Assembly: GCF_000007345.1 (NCBI RefSeq)
Contig: NC_003552.1
Location: 434,001-498,000, forward strand
Direction of reading: 5' to 3'
Source of the DNA: Methanosarcina acetivorans C2A
Lineage (GTDB): Archaea > Halobacteriota > Methanosarcinia > Methanosarcinales > Methanosarcinaceae
DNA: 64,000 nt
Shown: positions 17,601-27,700 of the stretch, piece by piece
How positions within the stretch are numbered: the first letter of the stretch is position 1
Layout: the number at the start of each line of letters is the position of its first letter
The notes under the pieces: model-generated
The model's database searches: none
Seen by the model: only the letters and a program-made list of their open reading frames with translations
Told to the model about the DNA's origin: nothing
Position numbers and translations under genes: made by a program

Positions 17601-19201
17601 TCAATGTCAGCCCCGATTTCAGCTTTCCCGGCTTCTGCAGCATAATAGGGGATTACGATCTTCTTTTCGGAGTTTGCTTTGCGGTGGAGTTCGGTCCAGG
17701 AAATTGTCCTGTTTACCAGCCATTCCACCTGATAGTCGATCGGATAGTAAACCGAATCTCCGATGGAAGGGTCCTTGCAACCGATTACTATGGGCTCTAT
17801 GATCCCGTCCATCTCCGCAGCCGAAAGCTGGTAAGTTTGCTCGGGCCCGACCCCATGAGAGGAGTTTTCCCATTCCTCCGCACTCACATCGTAGAAAAGG
17901 CGGATTCCATTCAGGGGGATCACATTCCAGGTCTTAAGGTCCTCGATTCCCTGTTCGGAGTCGGCATAGTTGAAGCGAGAACCCCGGGAAATTATGACCA
18001 CACTGTCTGCGATACAGCTCCCGTTCATCATTAAGTAGTCCCTGGAGCCTTCGTCTTTATATGAATAAGTAGCAACAACCACATTGCAGCCCCGGGATTC
18101 GAAGGAATCGACAAGAGCCTCCACAAGCGGTGCATCCCTGGTGTCAATGTACGTGAAACTATCCGAGATAATCCCCACAGTGGGCCTTGCAGGGTCATAA
18201 ACATGCTCATCATCGCCTCTGTTAAGGTACCAGTCAAGGTAATCGCTGGCAGAGGAATAGACTTCCGGGGCATCGGGGTGGTAAAGCCCGTATAAAGGAC
18301 GCGAAACGGGCTCTTCGATCACGTCATACCTGTCTGCGAACTTAACCCCCACAAAAGTAGCAAGCCTCTTGAAGTTTTCTTCCGAATCGTATGTGAAATA
18401 TTCAGTAATATCAGCATAATTCGGGTCCGAGAGGTTGACATTGTGCAGGTTGTAAGACTGGATCAGGTCTCCCAAACTGATAATATAAGCCCCGTTGGCT
18501 TTTGCCTGATTGACGGTAGGAGAGATAGCTTCTATTACCTGGGCGTCAAGGTTTCTCATTATTATAATATCCTTGTCGCTCAGATCGAAGCTCAGATCCT
18601 CATTGGAACGCCCGAAGTACGTACTGATATTAATGACTCCGGAGAGCTCAGGGTCAAGAGCCACTTTATCCATCGTCAGTACGGCACTTTCCCTGGAAAA
18701 GACAAAAGCAACTTCAAGCTTTTCCGGGTCCTGAACGCCACCTCCATAAAACGTGTCGTTCATGTATCTTATGAGCGTTTTGATGTTGTGGTACCCTCCG
18801 GCTTCCCAGAGCTCCGTCATATTCGGATCGTTTGAGTTCCCCAGGTCAAAACCTTCGGGAAGGTCATAAGAAACGATGTGTGCACTCTGGTTTAGCGTAC
18901 TGTTGATGTTTGCGAGGGCCTCCTCGTCAAGGGAAGCAAGAAAGAGCACCTTTTCTGAACTGAAGTCCGTGGAATTTGCTTCGGTGGCATTATAGAGATT
19001 TATAGTCACTCCCGGATCACCTTCAGCAAGCACGGCTTCAAATGCCTCCGTATTGTTCTCCGCTCCCAGCACGAAACTGAATGTATTTTCCGCTGCCGCG
19101 GCTGTCGATATCAGCGAGCTTAAGAGCATTAATAGCAATACCGAAGTTAAAAATTTTATACAAAAGTTTTTTTGAATAGAGATACATCTATTTTCAAACA
19201 T
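14684..19201 (-). CDS. Secreted CobN-like protein 1, chelatase signature lost
   Basis: About 1505 residues: signal peptide (residues about 12-36, ending STAAAAEN), a CobN/BchH-like class I chelatase region covering most of the protein, a conserved CCHHTCGNP motif near residue 1367, a Ser/Glu-rich stalk, and a C-terminal membrane helix (GTLFVLVAAGGIYLGIRKKKF) with a basic tail. Where the three sisters have H-G-T-x-E-W-L-P-G (near residue 700), this one reads FTIFSSIEMMPGKE: the His, Gly and Thr are gone. I place the start at 19201 because a TATA-like AATATATTA lies right before the upstream ATG 19309, which would put that ATG ahead of transcription. The gene lies 139 bp (247 bp from the chosen start) after CobN-like 2 and has no copy of the shared operators, so it may be co-transcribed. 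Confidence 0.85.
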   Translation of the reverse strand: MFENRCISIQKNFCIKFLTSVLLLMLLSSLISTAAAAENTFSFVLGAENNTEAFEAVLAEGDPGVTINLYNATEANSTDFSSEKVLFLASLDEEALANINSTLNQSAHIVSYDLPEGFDLGNSNDPNMTELWEAGGYHNIKTLIRYMNDTFYGGGVQDPEKLEVAFVFSRESAVLTMDKVALDPELSGVINISTYFGRSNEDLSFDLSDKDIIIMRNLDAQVIEAISPTVNQAKANGAYIISLGDLIQSYNLHNVNLSDPNYADITEYFTYDSEENFKRLATFVGVKFADRYDVIEEPVSRPLYGLYHPDAPEVYSSASDYLDWYLNRGDDEHVYDPARPTVGIISDSFTYIDTRDAPLVEALVDSFESRGCNVVVATYSYKDEGSRDYLMMNGSCIADSVVIISRGSRFNYADSEQGIEDLKTWNVIPLNGIRLFYDVSAEEWENSSHGVGPEQTYQLSAAEMDGIIEPIVIGCKDPSIGDSVYYPIDYQVEWLVNRTISWTELHRKANSEKKIVIPYYAAEAGKAEIGADIDYYLDAQASLANLLLAMKERGYNLGNDSLPDRDELAEIMLERGHNVGVWAPGVLDSLVENGDVILIPEARYLEWFDSLPEEKQAEMEEIWGPAPGEIMVWENETGKYLVIPKLEYGNILLAPDPMWGWDQDESVTYYDGSIPPTHQCLAFYKYMGEEYGADALFTIFSSIEMMPGKESGLSAKDWGAILLQDMPMVHVLPMDAEGIFDRRRANMLIVDFLTPTIVPSGLYGNLTLLQQDINLFEQAYDPAVKAEYRELILNTTRELDLDTDLGVDLESISGNETKTDAFIEDLDAYLGELKTIFMPYGSHTLSEPPTGESLVAMVEAMLGDDFKAHVEEVNSTDGLTTFLLNETVLSGRTAEEAQNLVLGTTSENVSSDLELALEYTERINACTIEIPRILDALEGKYIPPGPAGDPIRNPDALPTGRNLCTFDDRLVPTKAAWNVGVKLGDELLEQRLAENGTYPEKVSFLLWSIETSRNQGTMESEIFYLLGVKPVWDSKGRVQDVELIDSDELGRPRIDVLVTTSGSYRDMYASRLQLIDRAVKLAANASDDETYPNYVKQNSERIEESLLAAGYDQETAENLSTSRIFCPSPGSYTPGIENAISGADWEDREDIADLYIDRMGYVYGENIWGEQYTDVFRENLADVEVGVFSRTSNVYGVLEHPMVAAYFGGLSMAVESVRGSSPDMYINNLRSSGQEGVETLQHFLSRDLRSRYMNPTWIEGMMQDGYDGTRYMNAFVENMRVWEVATPDLVTEDMWNEVYKTYFQDQYDLGVTEHLKNTNPYAYQSIALNLIESVRRGDWNPSDEVLEELAREYAESVVEDGVTCCHHTCGNPTLNSYVAGLVSVPGFTEAIEEATQESLEQEVFEKHSSSGNKGSSTPVIRSSESSNQTVMEEDAGYGVDSPEPAPEVSRSSADPDYVEGYEMTQETVENEDGGGMSFSGADILGTLFVLVAAGGIYLGIRKKKF

Positions 19202-19448
19202 ATCGAAACACCTGTAGTATGCAGTCCGTGCCTGTGTGTGTGAAAACGGAGGTACGGACCGATCTTCAATTATTTTCTGAATTTGGGACTTTTTTAAGGA
19301 AAAAAACATAAAGTGGATAATATATTTTTGAGAGTGTTTTTGGATCTGACCTTTAAAATTTGGCCTTTAGAAAAGGACAGAAAGTGGAGAATAAGGCATG
19401 TTAAAACCCCACTTTCCTGAAATTCACCGGACTCATCCCCACCTGAAT

Positions 19449-22400
19449 TTACATTTTCTTCTTCCGCATGCCCAGGTAGATTCCTCCGGCAGCTGCAACC
19501 ACAAAGAGGGTCCCGAAAATATCCGCACCCGAGAAGGACATGCCTCCTCCATCCTCATTTTCAACAGCCTCTTTCTGCATCTCGTAGCCCTCCACATAAT
19601 CGGGATTATCTGCCATTTGGACCTCAGGAGCAGGCTCAGGAGAATCGACGCCATACCCGGCATCGGAATTTTGAACTGTCTGGTTGCTGGCAGAATCCTC
19701 GGGGCTTGACTTGGCAGTCTGGTTGAGTTTTTCGGCAACACTTGTCTGGTGACCTTTGCTGCTGTGCTTTTCAGGTTCTTCCTGCTCAAGGGACTCCTGC
19801 GTAGCCTCTTCGATTGCCTCGGTAAAACCGGGAACAGAGACCAGACCCGATACGTATCTGTTGAGGAGAGAGTTTCCGCAGGTATGGTGGCAGCAGGTGA
19901 CCCCGTCTTCGACAACGGACTCCGCGTAATCCGCAGCCAGGCTTTCGAGGATCTCGTCCGAGGCATCCCAGTTGCCTTTACGGGCCGTCTCAAGCATCCG
20001 GGCTGTCATGGACTGATAAGCATAGGGGTTATTCTGCTTGATCCAGTCGCTGAGTTCCCGGTCTGCCATGTAAGTCCGATACACCTGGTTCCACATATCA
20101 TCACTGATCAGGTCAGGGTTTGTGGCTTCCCAGCCCCAGAGGTTTTCAATGAAATCCGCCATTTCCCCGGCTCCCGCATAGCCGTTCCCCTGCATGCCTT
20201 CGATCCATTTCGGGTTGAAATAGCGGGAATAAGTTTCCCTTGTGAGGAACTCTTCCAGGGTTTCGACCTTCTCGTCTCCCCCGGTCAGCATGTTCGTGAT
20301 AAAGGAATCCGGGTACTTCCCTCCCGAAACGGAGCTGATTGCGAGATTCAACCCTCCGAGGTACTGGAAGAAATCGTCATTGTCCAGAGTCCCGTAAAGG
20401 TTTGTGCTCCGGCTGTGCACCGTGGCTTCGACGCCCTCAAGGTTCTTTTCGAAAAGCTCCCTCAGGTTTTCCCCCCAGATGTCTTCTCCGTAGGCGTTGC
20501 ACATCTTGCTGAGATAAAGTTCTGCAAGCGCATCATTACTCTCCCAGGTATCACTTGCAGCGATCGCATTGGGGAGCCCTGTGCCGTAGTCCCCGTCCGC
20601 AGCCCCGAAAATCCTTAGCAGGGCCAGGTCCAGAGCCTCAGTTTCATTAAGGGAGACCTCACTCATCAGCGAAGATTTAAGGGCTTCGGCATTTTCCCGG
20701 ACATAATTGGGAGAATCTTCCTGGGCATAAGCCACTTTTACGGCTTTGTCCAGCAAGCGCACCTTATCAGGGTACATGTCCCTGTAAAGGCCCGATATCT
20801 GGATCACGACATCAATTCTGGGCCTGCCCAGAGTCTCCATGGGGATCGCTTCCACATCAACTACCCTGCCGCTTTTCCACACAGGCTTGACCCCGAGCAG
20901 ATAGAGGATCTCTGCTTCCATGACTCCTTCGTGCCTTGTGGTCTCCCCGGCCCAGAGGATGTAAGCTACCTTTTTCGGGTAGGTCCCGTGTTCGGCAACA
21001 TAGGCTTCAAGCACCTGGTCAGCCATTTCCTGCCCGAGCGTCCAGGCAGCTTCTGTTGGCACTATGCGCTGGTCAAAAGCATAGAAGTTTCTTCCCGAAG
21101 GCAGAGCATCCGGATTTCTGACAGGGTCTCCTCCCTGATTTCCGGGAATGAACCTGCCGTCCAGTGCGTTTAGAACCTGCCGAATTTCCTCTTCTCCGAG
21201 AGCCAGGTTTGCAGCATATTCTTCCGCACTGGAAAGGAAGGTACTGACGGTTTCGTTCTCTGTCCCGAGAACCTCTATCTGCGCCTCGGAAGAATTGGCA
21301 CCCCGGTTCAGGACCAGATCCAGCAGATAGAGCTGGGCCCCTTCGGTTTCGTTGAATTCGTTTACCGAATCGGCAAAGTCAGTGCCAAGCATCGAATTTA
21401 CCATCCCCGTAAGCTGTTCCCCTTTCGGGCTTGTGCCCAGGATGTGCAGCCCGTAAGGCATTGACTGGCTCTTGTACTCATCCAGAAGTTCCTCAAGGCC
21501 TTCCAGGAAAACGTTATCAAAGTAAGTCTCGTTGTTTTCCGCTTCGGTCATGTTGAACTCATCGTCCAGGGAAAGGGACAGGGTCAGGTTTAAAACCTCA
21601 GACCTGTGAGCCGCTTTAAGGGTGGCGTCTGCTTCTGCCTGTTCATAGTTAAAGATCGCTTCGCTCAGGTTTGCATAATCCCCATAACTTCCAGCGGAAA
21701 CAATCGGAGGGACAAGGTGATCGACTATAACTGCTCCACCTCTGCGTTTTGCCTCATTGCCCTCTCCAAGCCCGTCCATCACATAAGGATAAATCACAGG
21801 CAGGTCCCCGAGCATCAGGGAAGGCCAGTCGTAGCGCGTAAGCCCGAATTCTTTTCCGGGAAGCCATTCCTGAGTCCCGTGCCTGCCGAAATGCACGAGG
21901 GTATCACTGCCAAACCCGCCTTCCTCTTCGGAATGCTGGAGCCAGAGGTAGAACGCAATGTACTGGTGGTGGGGAGGCAGTTCCGAATCGTGGTAAAGGG
22001 CCTCATTGTCATCAAGCCAGCCTCTGGAAGGCTGAGGAGCAAGAAGCACGTTATCCCCAACCTCGATTCTGGGGATTACAAGGTATTTTCCACTCTCGTT
22101 TTCCCAGACCATGATTTCCCCTGGAGCCGGCCCCCACTGGTCGATGACTTCCTGCTGCCTCTCTTCGGGAAGCTCCGAAAACCATTCCTCATATGTGCTT
22201 TCAGGGAGAAGAACGACTTTGCCCGTATCAACCATCTTCTCGAGTTCTCCGGGGGCCCAGGTTCCTATGTTTATGCCCTGAGTCAGCATCAGGTTAAGGA
22301 GTTCGGTCTCGTTCGGGGCCTGGCTTTCGTTCAGGGCATATCCTTCGGCAGCCATAGCATCAAGCAGGCCGGAGAGACTGGGGACGACATCAAGATAGGA

Positions 22401-23996
22401 AGCTCCGATGTTGTCCTTTCCCCCTCCATGGTTATAATAAATGATAGCAACTTTTTTCTCGGATTCGGGAATCTCCCCGAGCTCTACCCAGCTTTCGACG
22501 CGGTCAATGAGCCAGTCCACCTGGTAGTCTATGGAAACTGACATCTCGGTCTCGGTCTCAGGGTCTACTTCCGTTGCAGCCATTATTACAGGGTCGATAG
22601 CTCCCCAGAGTTCCTGCAAATCGATCTTCATCATCTTATCCGCAGGAAGCGGCCTGCTGCTGGCTTCATACTCGGTCCTGTTCATGTAATTGTTTACGAT
22701 GCCGTTGATTACGGGCACATCAAGTTCCTCGGCATCAAACTTGTTGCCAAAGTACGTAAACGAGATGATGGCGTCCACAAGGACTTCGTCCCCCTGCTTG
22801 AAAAAGTCCCCGGAAGGAAGGGAATCCGCCCCGTAAGTGGCGATAACATTATAGTCCCTGGCTTCCAGTTCCGAAATCAAGGCATCGATGGGCTCAATCT
22901 GGAAGGGGAAATAACTCTGGTACATGGTAATCGCAACTGTGGGCTTTGCCGGGTCGTAGACATGCCCTCCGTCACTTCTGTTTGAGTACCAGGCAAGATA
23001 GTCATCCAGGGAATCGGTGAAATACCCTGTCATGTTCGTATGATAGATCGCCCTTTCGGGAAGCGTGTGCGGGTCCTCATACAGGAGGTCGGTCCTCCCG
23101 CAGCAGTCGCTGGAGATGCAGAATACAAGGTTTTTCAGGTTGCTCTGGTCGTAAGCCCCGTTAAGCCAGTAATTGTTCAGTTTTTCTCTGAAGCTCTCTA
23201 TCTGGTCTTCAGGAAGGGGAATACTTTCGTTTAGCAGGGTGTCGTCATCAATAACCACACATCCGTTAGTAATCGCACTGTCCACCGTGGGTGTGAGCTT
23301 CAGGGCGGTTGAGGCGCTTAACATGTTGATGTAGATAACGTCCATCCCGCTCAGGTCGACGTCATTTTCCGTCACATAATCCGCCATAAAATAACTGAAA
23401 GTGAGGTTCAGGCTGCTGTTATTGTTGATCTCTTCCATAAGGTTCTTGAGGGGAAGCTCATGGCTCCGGTATCCGGTCACAACGGCAATGTCCAAGTGCT
23501 GGCCGGAACCGGAGGAAACCAGAGTTTCGTTTATTACCACTTCCCTCAACAAAAGAACATCTGTAAAGCCCAGAGGCAGAGGGTCGGCATTCATCTGCTT
23601 CTGGCGGGTGAGCCCGCTGATTACAGCACTGCCTGTAAGGTCACCCCCGCTGCCCTTAAGGTCAAGAAGCGCCTGGGACCCGTTTGCATCGATATCCCTG
23701 CTAGAAGTATCAAGATTCACCGAAAGATCCGTACCCAGGACCCGGACCTGTTCGTCGGCACGGCGCCATTTGTCCTCGTTGTAGAGAGCAACAAGCGTAT
23801 AGTTTCCGTTCGGAATCCCGGAAAGCACGTAATTGCCTTCAGCGTCACTGGTAGTGTTGGCGATAAGTTCGTACTTAATGTCAGTACTGCATGCCGCAGG
23901 AGTTGCGGAAAACAGCATTAAAAGGATTAAAACTGCTAATCCGGCAGCTTTTATTTTATTCAAAGGGTCTATTTCGTTATTTATCCATTCTTTCAT
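19449..23996 (-). CDS. Secreted CobN-like protein 2
   Basis: 1515 residues. A signal peptide (about 17-38) is followed by a beta-sandwich of carboxypeptidase-regulatory type (SDAEGNYVLSGIPNGNYTLV, residues about 50-70). The long CobN-like core carries the intact chelatase signature VHFGRHGTQEWLPGKEFGL near residue 705, and CCHHTCGNS lies near 1368. An Asn/Ser-rich stalk, a membrane helix and RKKKM close the protein. CobN is the large subunit of aerobic cobaltochelatase and is cytoplasmic. Here the signal peptide and tail anchor place the whole catalytic-type region outside the cell, where ATP and CobS/CobT partners are not available. A binding or metal-removing role for an external tetrapyrrole or corrinoid is my inference. 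The upstream region carries two candidate operators. Confidence 0.9.
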   Translation of the reverse strand: MKEWINNEIDPLNKIKAAGLAVLILLMLFSATPAACSTDIKYELIANTTSDAEGNYVLSGIPNGNYTLVALYNEDKWRRADEQVRVLGTDLSVNLDTSSRDIDANGSQALLDLKGSGGDLTGSAVISGLTRQKQMNADPLPLGFTDVLLLREVVINETLVSSGSGQHLDIAVVTGYRSHELPLKNLMEEINNNSSLNLTFSYFMADYVTENDVDLSGMDVIYINMLSASTALKLTPTVDSAITNGCVVIDDDTLLNESIPLPEDQIESFREKLNNYWLNGAYDQSNLKNLVFCISSDCCGRTDLLYEDPHTLPERAIYHTNMTGYFTDSLDDYLAWYSNRSDGGHVYDPAKPTVAITMYQSYFPFQIEPIDALISELEARDYNVIATYGADSLPSGDFFKQGDEVLVDAIISFTYFGNKFDAEELDVPVINGIVNNYMNRTEYEASSRPLPADKMMKIDLQELWGAIDPVIMAATEVDPETETEMSVSIDYQVDWLIDRVESWVELGEIPESEKKVAIIYYNHGGGKDNIGASYLDVVPSLSGLLDAMAAEGYALNESQAPNETELLNLMLTQGINIGTWAPGELEKMVDTGKVVLLPESTYEEWFSELPEERQQEVIDQWGPAPGEIMVWENESGKYLVIPRIEVGDNVLLAPQPSRGWLDDNEALYHDSELPPHHQYIAFYLWLQHSEEEGGFGSDTLVHFGRHGTQEWLPGKEFGLTRYDWPSLMLGDLPVIYPYVMDGLGEGNEAKRRGGAVIVDHLVPPIVSAGSYGDYANLSEAIFNYEQAEADATLKAAHRSEVLNLTLSLSLDDEFNMTEAENNETYFDNVFLEGLEELLDEYKSQSMPYGLHILGTSPKGEQLTGMVNSMLGTDFADSVNEFNETEGAQLYLLDLVLNRGANSSEAQIEVLGTENETVSTFLSSAEEYAANLALGEEEIRQVLNALDGRFIPGNQGGDPVRNPDALPSGRNFYAFDQRIVPTEAAWTLGQEMADQVLEAYVAEHGTYPKKVAYILWAGETTRHEGVMEAEILYLLGVKPVWKSGRVVDVEAIPMETLGRPRIDVVIQISGLYRDMYPDKVRLLDKAVKVAYAQEDSPNYVRENAEALKSSLMSEVSLNETEALDLALLRIFGAADGDYGTGLPNAIAASDTWESNDALAELYLSKMCNAYGEDIWGENLRELFEKNLEGVEATVHSRSTNLYGTLDNDDFFQYLGGLNLAISSVSGGKYPDSFITNMLTGGDEKVETLEEFLTRETYSRYFNPKWIEGMQGNGYAGAGEMADFIENLWGWEATNPDLISDDMWNQVYRTYMADRELSDWIKQNNPYAYQSMTARMLETARKGNWDASDEILESLAADYAESVVEDGVTCCHHTCGNSLLNRYVSGLVSVPGFTEAIEEATQESLEQEEPEKHSSKGHQTSVAEKLNQTAKSSPEDSASNQTVQNSDAGYGVDSPEPAPEVQMADNPDYVEGYEMQKEAVENEDGGGMSFSGADIFGTLFVVAAAGGIYLGMRKKKM

Positions 23997-24164
23997 AATC
24001 CCTACTCCAGAAGATGATTAAATTTGGTATGTGGAAAGCTCAGATCGTAATCCTGATTCTGTTAGCCGTTTGCAGTAAACCCTATTTTTAGCTTTAAATT
24101 CCCATCAGCAGACATGGCAAATCAGATTGGCAGGAAAAAATGAAGTACACAGCAAATAAATAGC

Positions 24165-24181
24165 TAAAGTAAACTTTATTT
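24165..24181 (-). promoter_or_regulatory. Box II operator-like site upstream of CobN-like 2
   Basis: Read on the gene strand it is AAATAAAGTTTACTTTA, a near-palindrome around a central base. The identical 17 bases occur at 41648-41664 by the ECF transporter gene, and a 16 of 17 match occurs at 30660-30676 before CobN-like 3. Confidence 0.55.
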
Positions 24182-24338
24182 AATAATGCAGAGGCAACAT
24201 CTCTCAATATTTTGAATTTTAAAGATGTTTTAGACAGCAATCGCCTCAACAAATCATTGACTGCTCACCTCAAAATATATACAATGCCAGAACATTTTAA
24301 CGCAATTTTACTTTACTTACATAAAAAACGGAGATTTT

Positions 24339-24356
24339 AGATAATAATTATTAGCT
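24339..24356 (-). promoter_or_regulatory. Box I palindrome and TATA of CobN-like 2
   Basis: Gene-strand sequence AGCTAATAATTATTATCT, followed after 10 bp by the TATA-like TTTTTTATGTAAG. The same palindrome type with the same spacing to a TATA-like box lies before CobN-like 3 and CobN-like 4. A half-site AAGTAAAGTAAA directly follows the TATA box at about 24308-24320. The leader to the ATG would be about 290 nt. Confidence 0.55.
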
Positions 24357-24618
24357 GCGAAGATAACAAAAAAATATGAAAGGGTGAAGGGAAAAAAAAG
24401 GAAAAAAAGTCAAGGGGAAAAAGAACAAAAACAAAAAGTACAGAAAAAAAGGACAAAAGAAAAAAGTACAGAAAAAAGGCAAAGAACAGGAAGAAATGTT
24501 ACTCATTCAAACAGGGAAAAGATTAGCCGACCGGATCAATACAGGGTCCGGATTTTTAGTAAAAGAAATGGAAAGAGAAGAGCACAGAATGAAAAGTGCT
24601 CTCCTTCAATACAAATTC

Positions 24619-24738
24619 TACATCTTCTTTTACATCTTCTTTTACATTTTCTTTTACATCTTCTTTTACATCTTCTTTTACATTTTCTTTTACATCTTCT
24701 TTTACATCTTCTTTTACATCTTCTTTTACATTTTCTTC
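24619..24738 (-). repeat. Ten tandem 12-bp units repeating the last codons and stop
   Basis: On the gene strand the unit is AAAGAAGATGTA, with three AAAGAAAATGTA variants. The innermost copy contains the real end of CobN-like 3 (K-K-M-stop). Because the unit is 12 bp, each further copy presents K-K-M-stop again in the same frame, giving nine additional in-frame UAA codons after the true one. Confidence 0.9.
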
Positions 24739-27700
24739 TTCCGCATGCCCAGGTAGATTCCACCCATTGCTACTACTACAAAGAGAATTCCGACAATATC
24801 GGCCCCTGAAAAAGAGAAATCTCCGTTTTCTGCATTTTCTACGGATTCTTTCTGCATCTCATAACCCTCGACGTAATTTGAATCTGCTGCCTGTCGGACA
24901 TCCGGAGCGATCTCCGGAGAATCAACACCGTACCCCGCATCTGATGTCTGCGAGGTCTGGTTGCTGGCCGATTCCCCGGAGTTTGTTTCTGCGGTCTGGT
25001 TGCTGGACATACTTTCTTTTGAAACTACGGTAGCTTCCCCTGTACCAGAACCGCCACTGCTGCTACTGCTGCTTTCACTCGGCTCCTGAGAAGTCTCGCT
25101 TGATGTTGCCTGTTCAATAGCCTCGGTGAAACCGGGGACTGAGACCAGACCTGCAACATAGCTGTTTAAGGTCGGGTTTCCGCAGGTATGGTGACAGCAG
25201 GCAACTCCGTTTTCTACAACGGATTCTGCGTACTCCGTAGCAAGGTTCTTGAGGGCCTCATCCGAAGCATCCCAGTTGCCTTCCAGGGCAGTTTCCAGCA
25301 TTCTGGCCGTGATGGACTGGTATGCATAGGCATTGGTAGCTTTGAGCTCGGCATTGAGTTCGGAATCGGCGACATAGGTTTCATACACCTTGTTCCAGAT
25401 ATCGTCACTTACCAGGTCAGGGTTTGTCTTTTCCCAGCCCCAGAGGTTTTCAACATAGTCCGCTAACTGGCTCACCCCTTCAAAACCGCTTCCCAGCATT
25501 CCTTCAATGGATTTGGGGTTCAGGACACGGGTGATAATTTCCCTTGTAAGATACTCATTCAGGGTTTCTATCTCTTCATCCCCCGAATTTTGCAGGTTCA
25601 TTATGTACGAATCGGGGTACTCGCCTGAAACTGAGGAAACTGCAAGGTTAAGGCCGCCAAGATACTCAAAGGCATCACTATTATCCAGGATTCCGTAGGT
25701 ACTTGAACTGCGGCTGAAAACCGTAGCCTCAACATCTCCAAGGTTATCCTTAAAAATGTCCGTATTCTCAAGGGAACTGCCATCTACCTGGAACTGCGAG
25801 ACAATATCGGCTATACTCTCTCCCCATACATCTTCTCCATAAACATAGCTCATCCTGTCTATGTAAAGTTCAGCAATTTCACTGGTGCTGGAGTTGCTCG
25901 CAGAAACAACATTTGACAATCCGGTCCCGTAAGTGCCGTCCTCGGGTCCGAAAACCCTCAGAAGAGCCACGGTCATTGAAGCGGTCTCGTTTTGGAGAGA
26001 TTCGTTAAGGACAAGGAAAAGGTCATTGGTATTCTCCCGGACATAATTCGTATTTTCTTCCGGGTCATAGGAGATATACTCCGGGGTCGGTCTTTCCTCA
26101 TCTTTTCCGTACTGGTTGTCAGGGTCGTTGTAAGCAAGGTAGACTGCTTTATCGATCAGCTCTACCTTATGGGGGAAAGTGTCCCTGTAGAGCCCCGAAA
26201 TCTGTACAAGCACGTCAATGCGCGGCCTGCCCAGTTCCGAAGAATTGATCAGTTCGACATCTATGACCTCATCTCCGTCGTCGTCCCAGACCGGCTTTAC
26301 TCCCAGGAGGTAGAAGATTTCAGCCTCGGTTACTCCCTCGTTCCGGGTAGATTCCCCAGCCCAGAGGATCAGGCCTATTTTCTTCGGATACTGCCCTTCG
26401 TGATTAGCCTGGTAGGTTTCGATTGTCTGGTTAGCCATTTCCTTACCAAGTTCCCACGCCTGCTTCGTGGGGGACAGTTGTTCGTCAAAGGCGTAGAAGT
26501 TCCTCCCCGAGGGAAGCGCGTCCGGCCGGAGTATGGGATCTCCACCAATATTCGGTTCGATGTATTCACCGTCCAGAGCCTTAAGAACCTGCTGGATTTC
26601 ATTTTTACTTTCTCCGAGTTTTTCTGCGTATTCCTGGGCCGTGGTCAGGTAACCGGTCACTTCTTCGGAACTGCTCCCGAGAACCTGTATCTGGGCGTCT
26701 TCAATACTCACGTTCTGCAGGAGGACAAGGTCAAGAAGGTCAAGAGAAGCGTTTTCAGAACTATTGTATTCAGCCACCTCTTCGGAAAAATCGTCTCCCA
26801 GCATCGAGTAGACCATCTGTGTGAGGTTTTCTCCCTCAGGAGAAGTTCCGAGTATGTGAAGCCCATAGGGCATGGAAGTAGTCTTAAGTTCCTCCAGAAT
26901 ATCGTCAAGCTCGTCAAGGAACTCTTCTTCCGTATCCTCACTTTCGGACAGGCTTACGTTCACAAATTCGTCAAGGCTAAGTTCCATGGTGAGATTAACG
27001 ATTTCCTGCATACGAAGTTCTTTCAATTCGGATTCGCTGGGAAGGGTCTGGTACTGGGAAATCTTGCTGCTCAACTCGGTGTAATTCCCATAACTTTCGG
27101 AAAGCACAACCGGCGGGACCAGATGGTCTATAATCACCGCATTGCCCCTGCGCTTTGCCTGCATTCCTTCTCCCATCCCGTCCATGATATAGGGATAAAT
27201 TACCGGTATGTCCCCGCTAATGATTGCAGGCCACTCGTCACTGAAGAGGCAGAATTCTTTTCCGGGAAGCCATTCCACAGTCCCGTGGCGGCCCATATTC
27301 ACAATCGCATCGGCTCCGTACTCATTCTGGAGCCAGAGGTAGAATGCGAGGTACTGGTGGTGGGGAGGCAGGTCTCCATCATGGTAGAGAAGTTCGTTGT
27401 CCGAAAGCCACCCTCTTGTTGGCTGGGGGGCAAGGATTACATTATCACTGACTTCAACCTTCGGAATTACCAGGAATTTGTCCCCGGAATCGTCTTCATA
27501 GACCATTATTTCTCCGGGTGCGGGCCCCCAGGTCTCGAGAACTTCCTGCTGCCTCTCTTCGGGGAGCGCCGAAAACCATTCAAGGTATGTTGATTCTGGA
27601 ATAAGCTCAACTTCTCCTGACTCGACAAGCCTTTCAAGCTCTCCCGGAGCCCAGGTCCCTATATTCGTACCCTGTTTTAACATCAGGTTTGTTAATTCGC

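Noticed and set aside
24496-24756. A plus-strand frame with a Tyr-Ile-Phe-Phe repeat that looks like a membrane protein
   Set aside because: It is the translation of the 12-bp stop-codon repeat read on the wrong strand.
25992-27593. A 533-codon plus-strand open frame opposite CobN-like 3, and similar long antisense frames at 16595-17560 and 21606-22541
   Set aside because: They are mirror frames of the giant minus-strand genes. Their translations have no domain pattern, while the minus strand shows clear CobN motifs at the same places.
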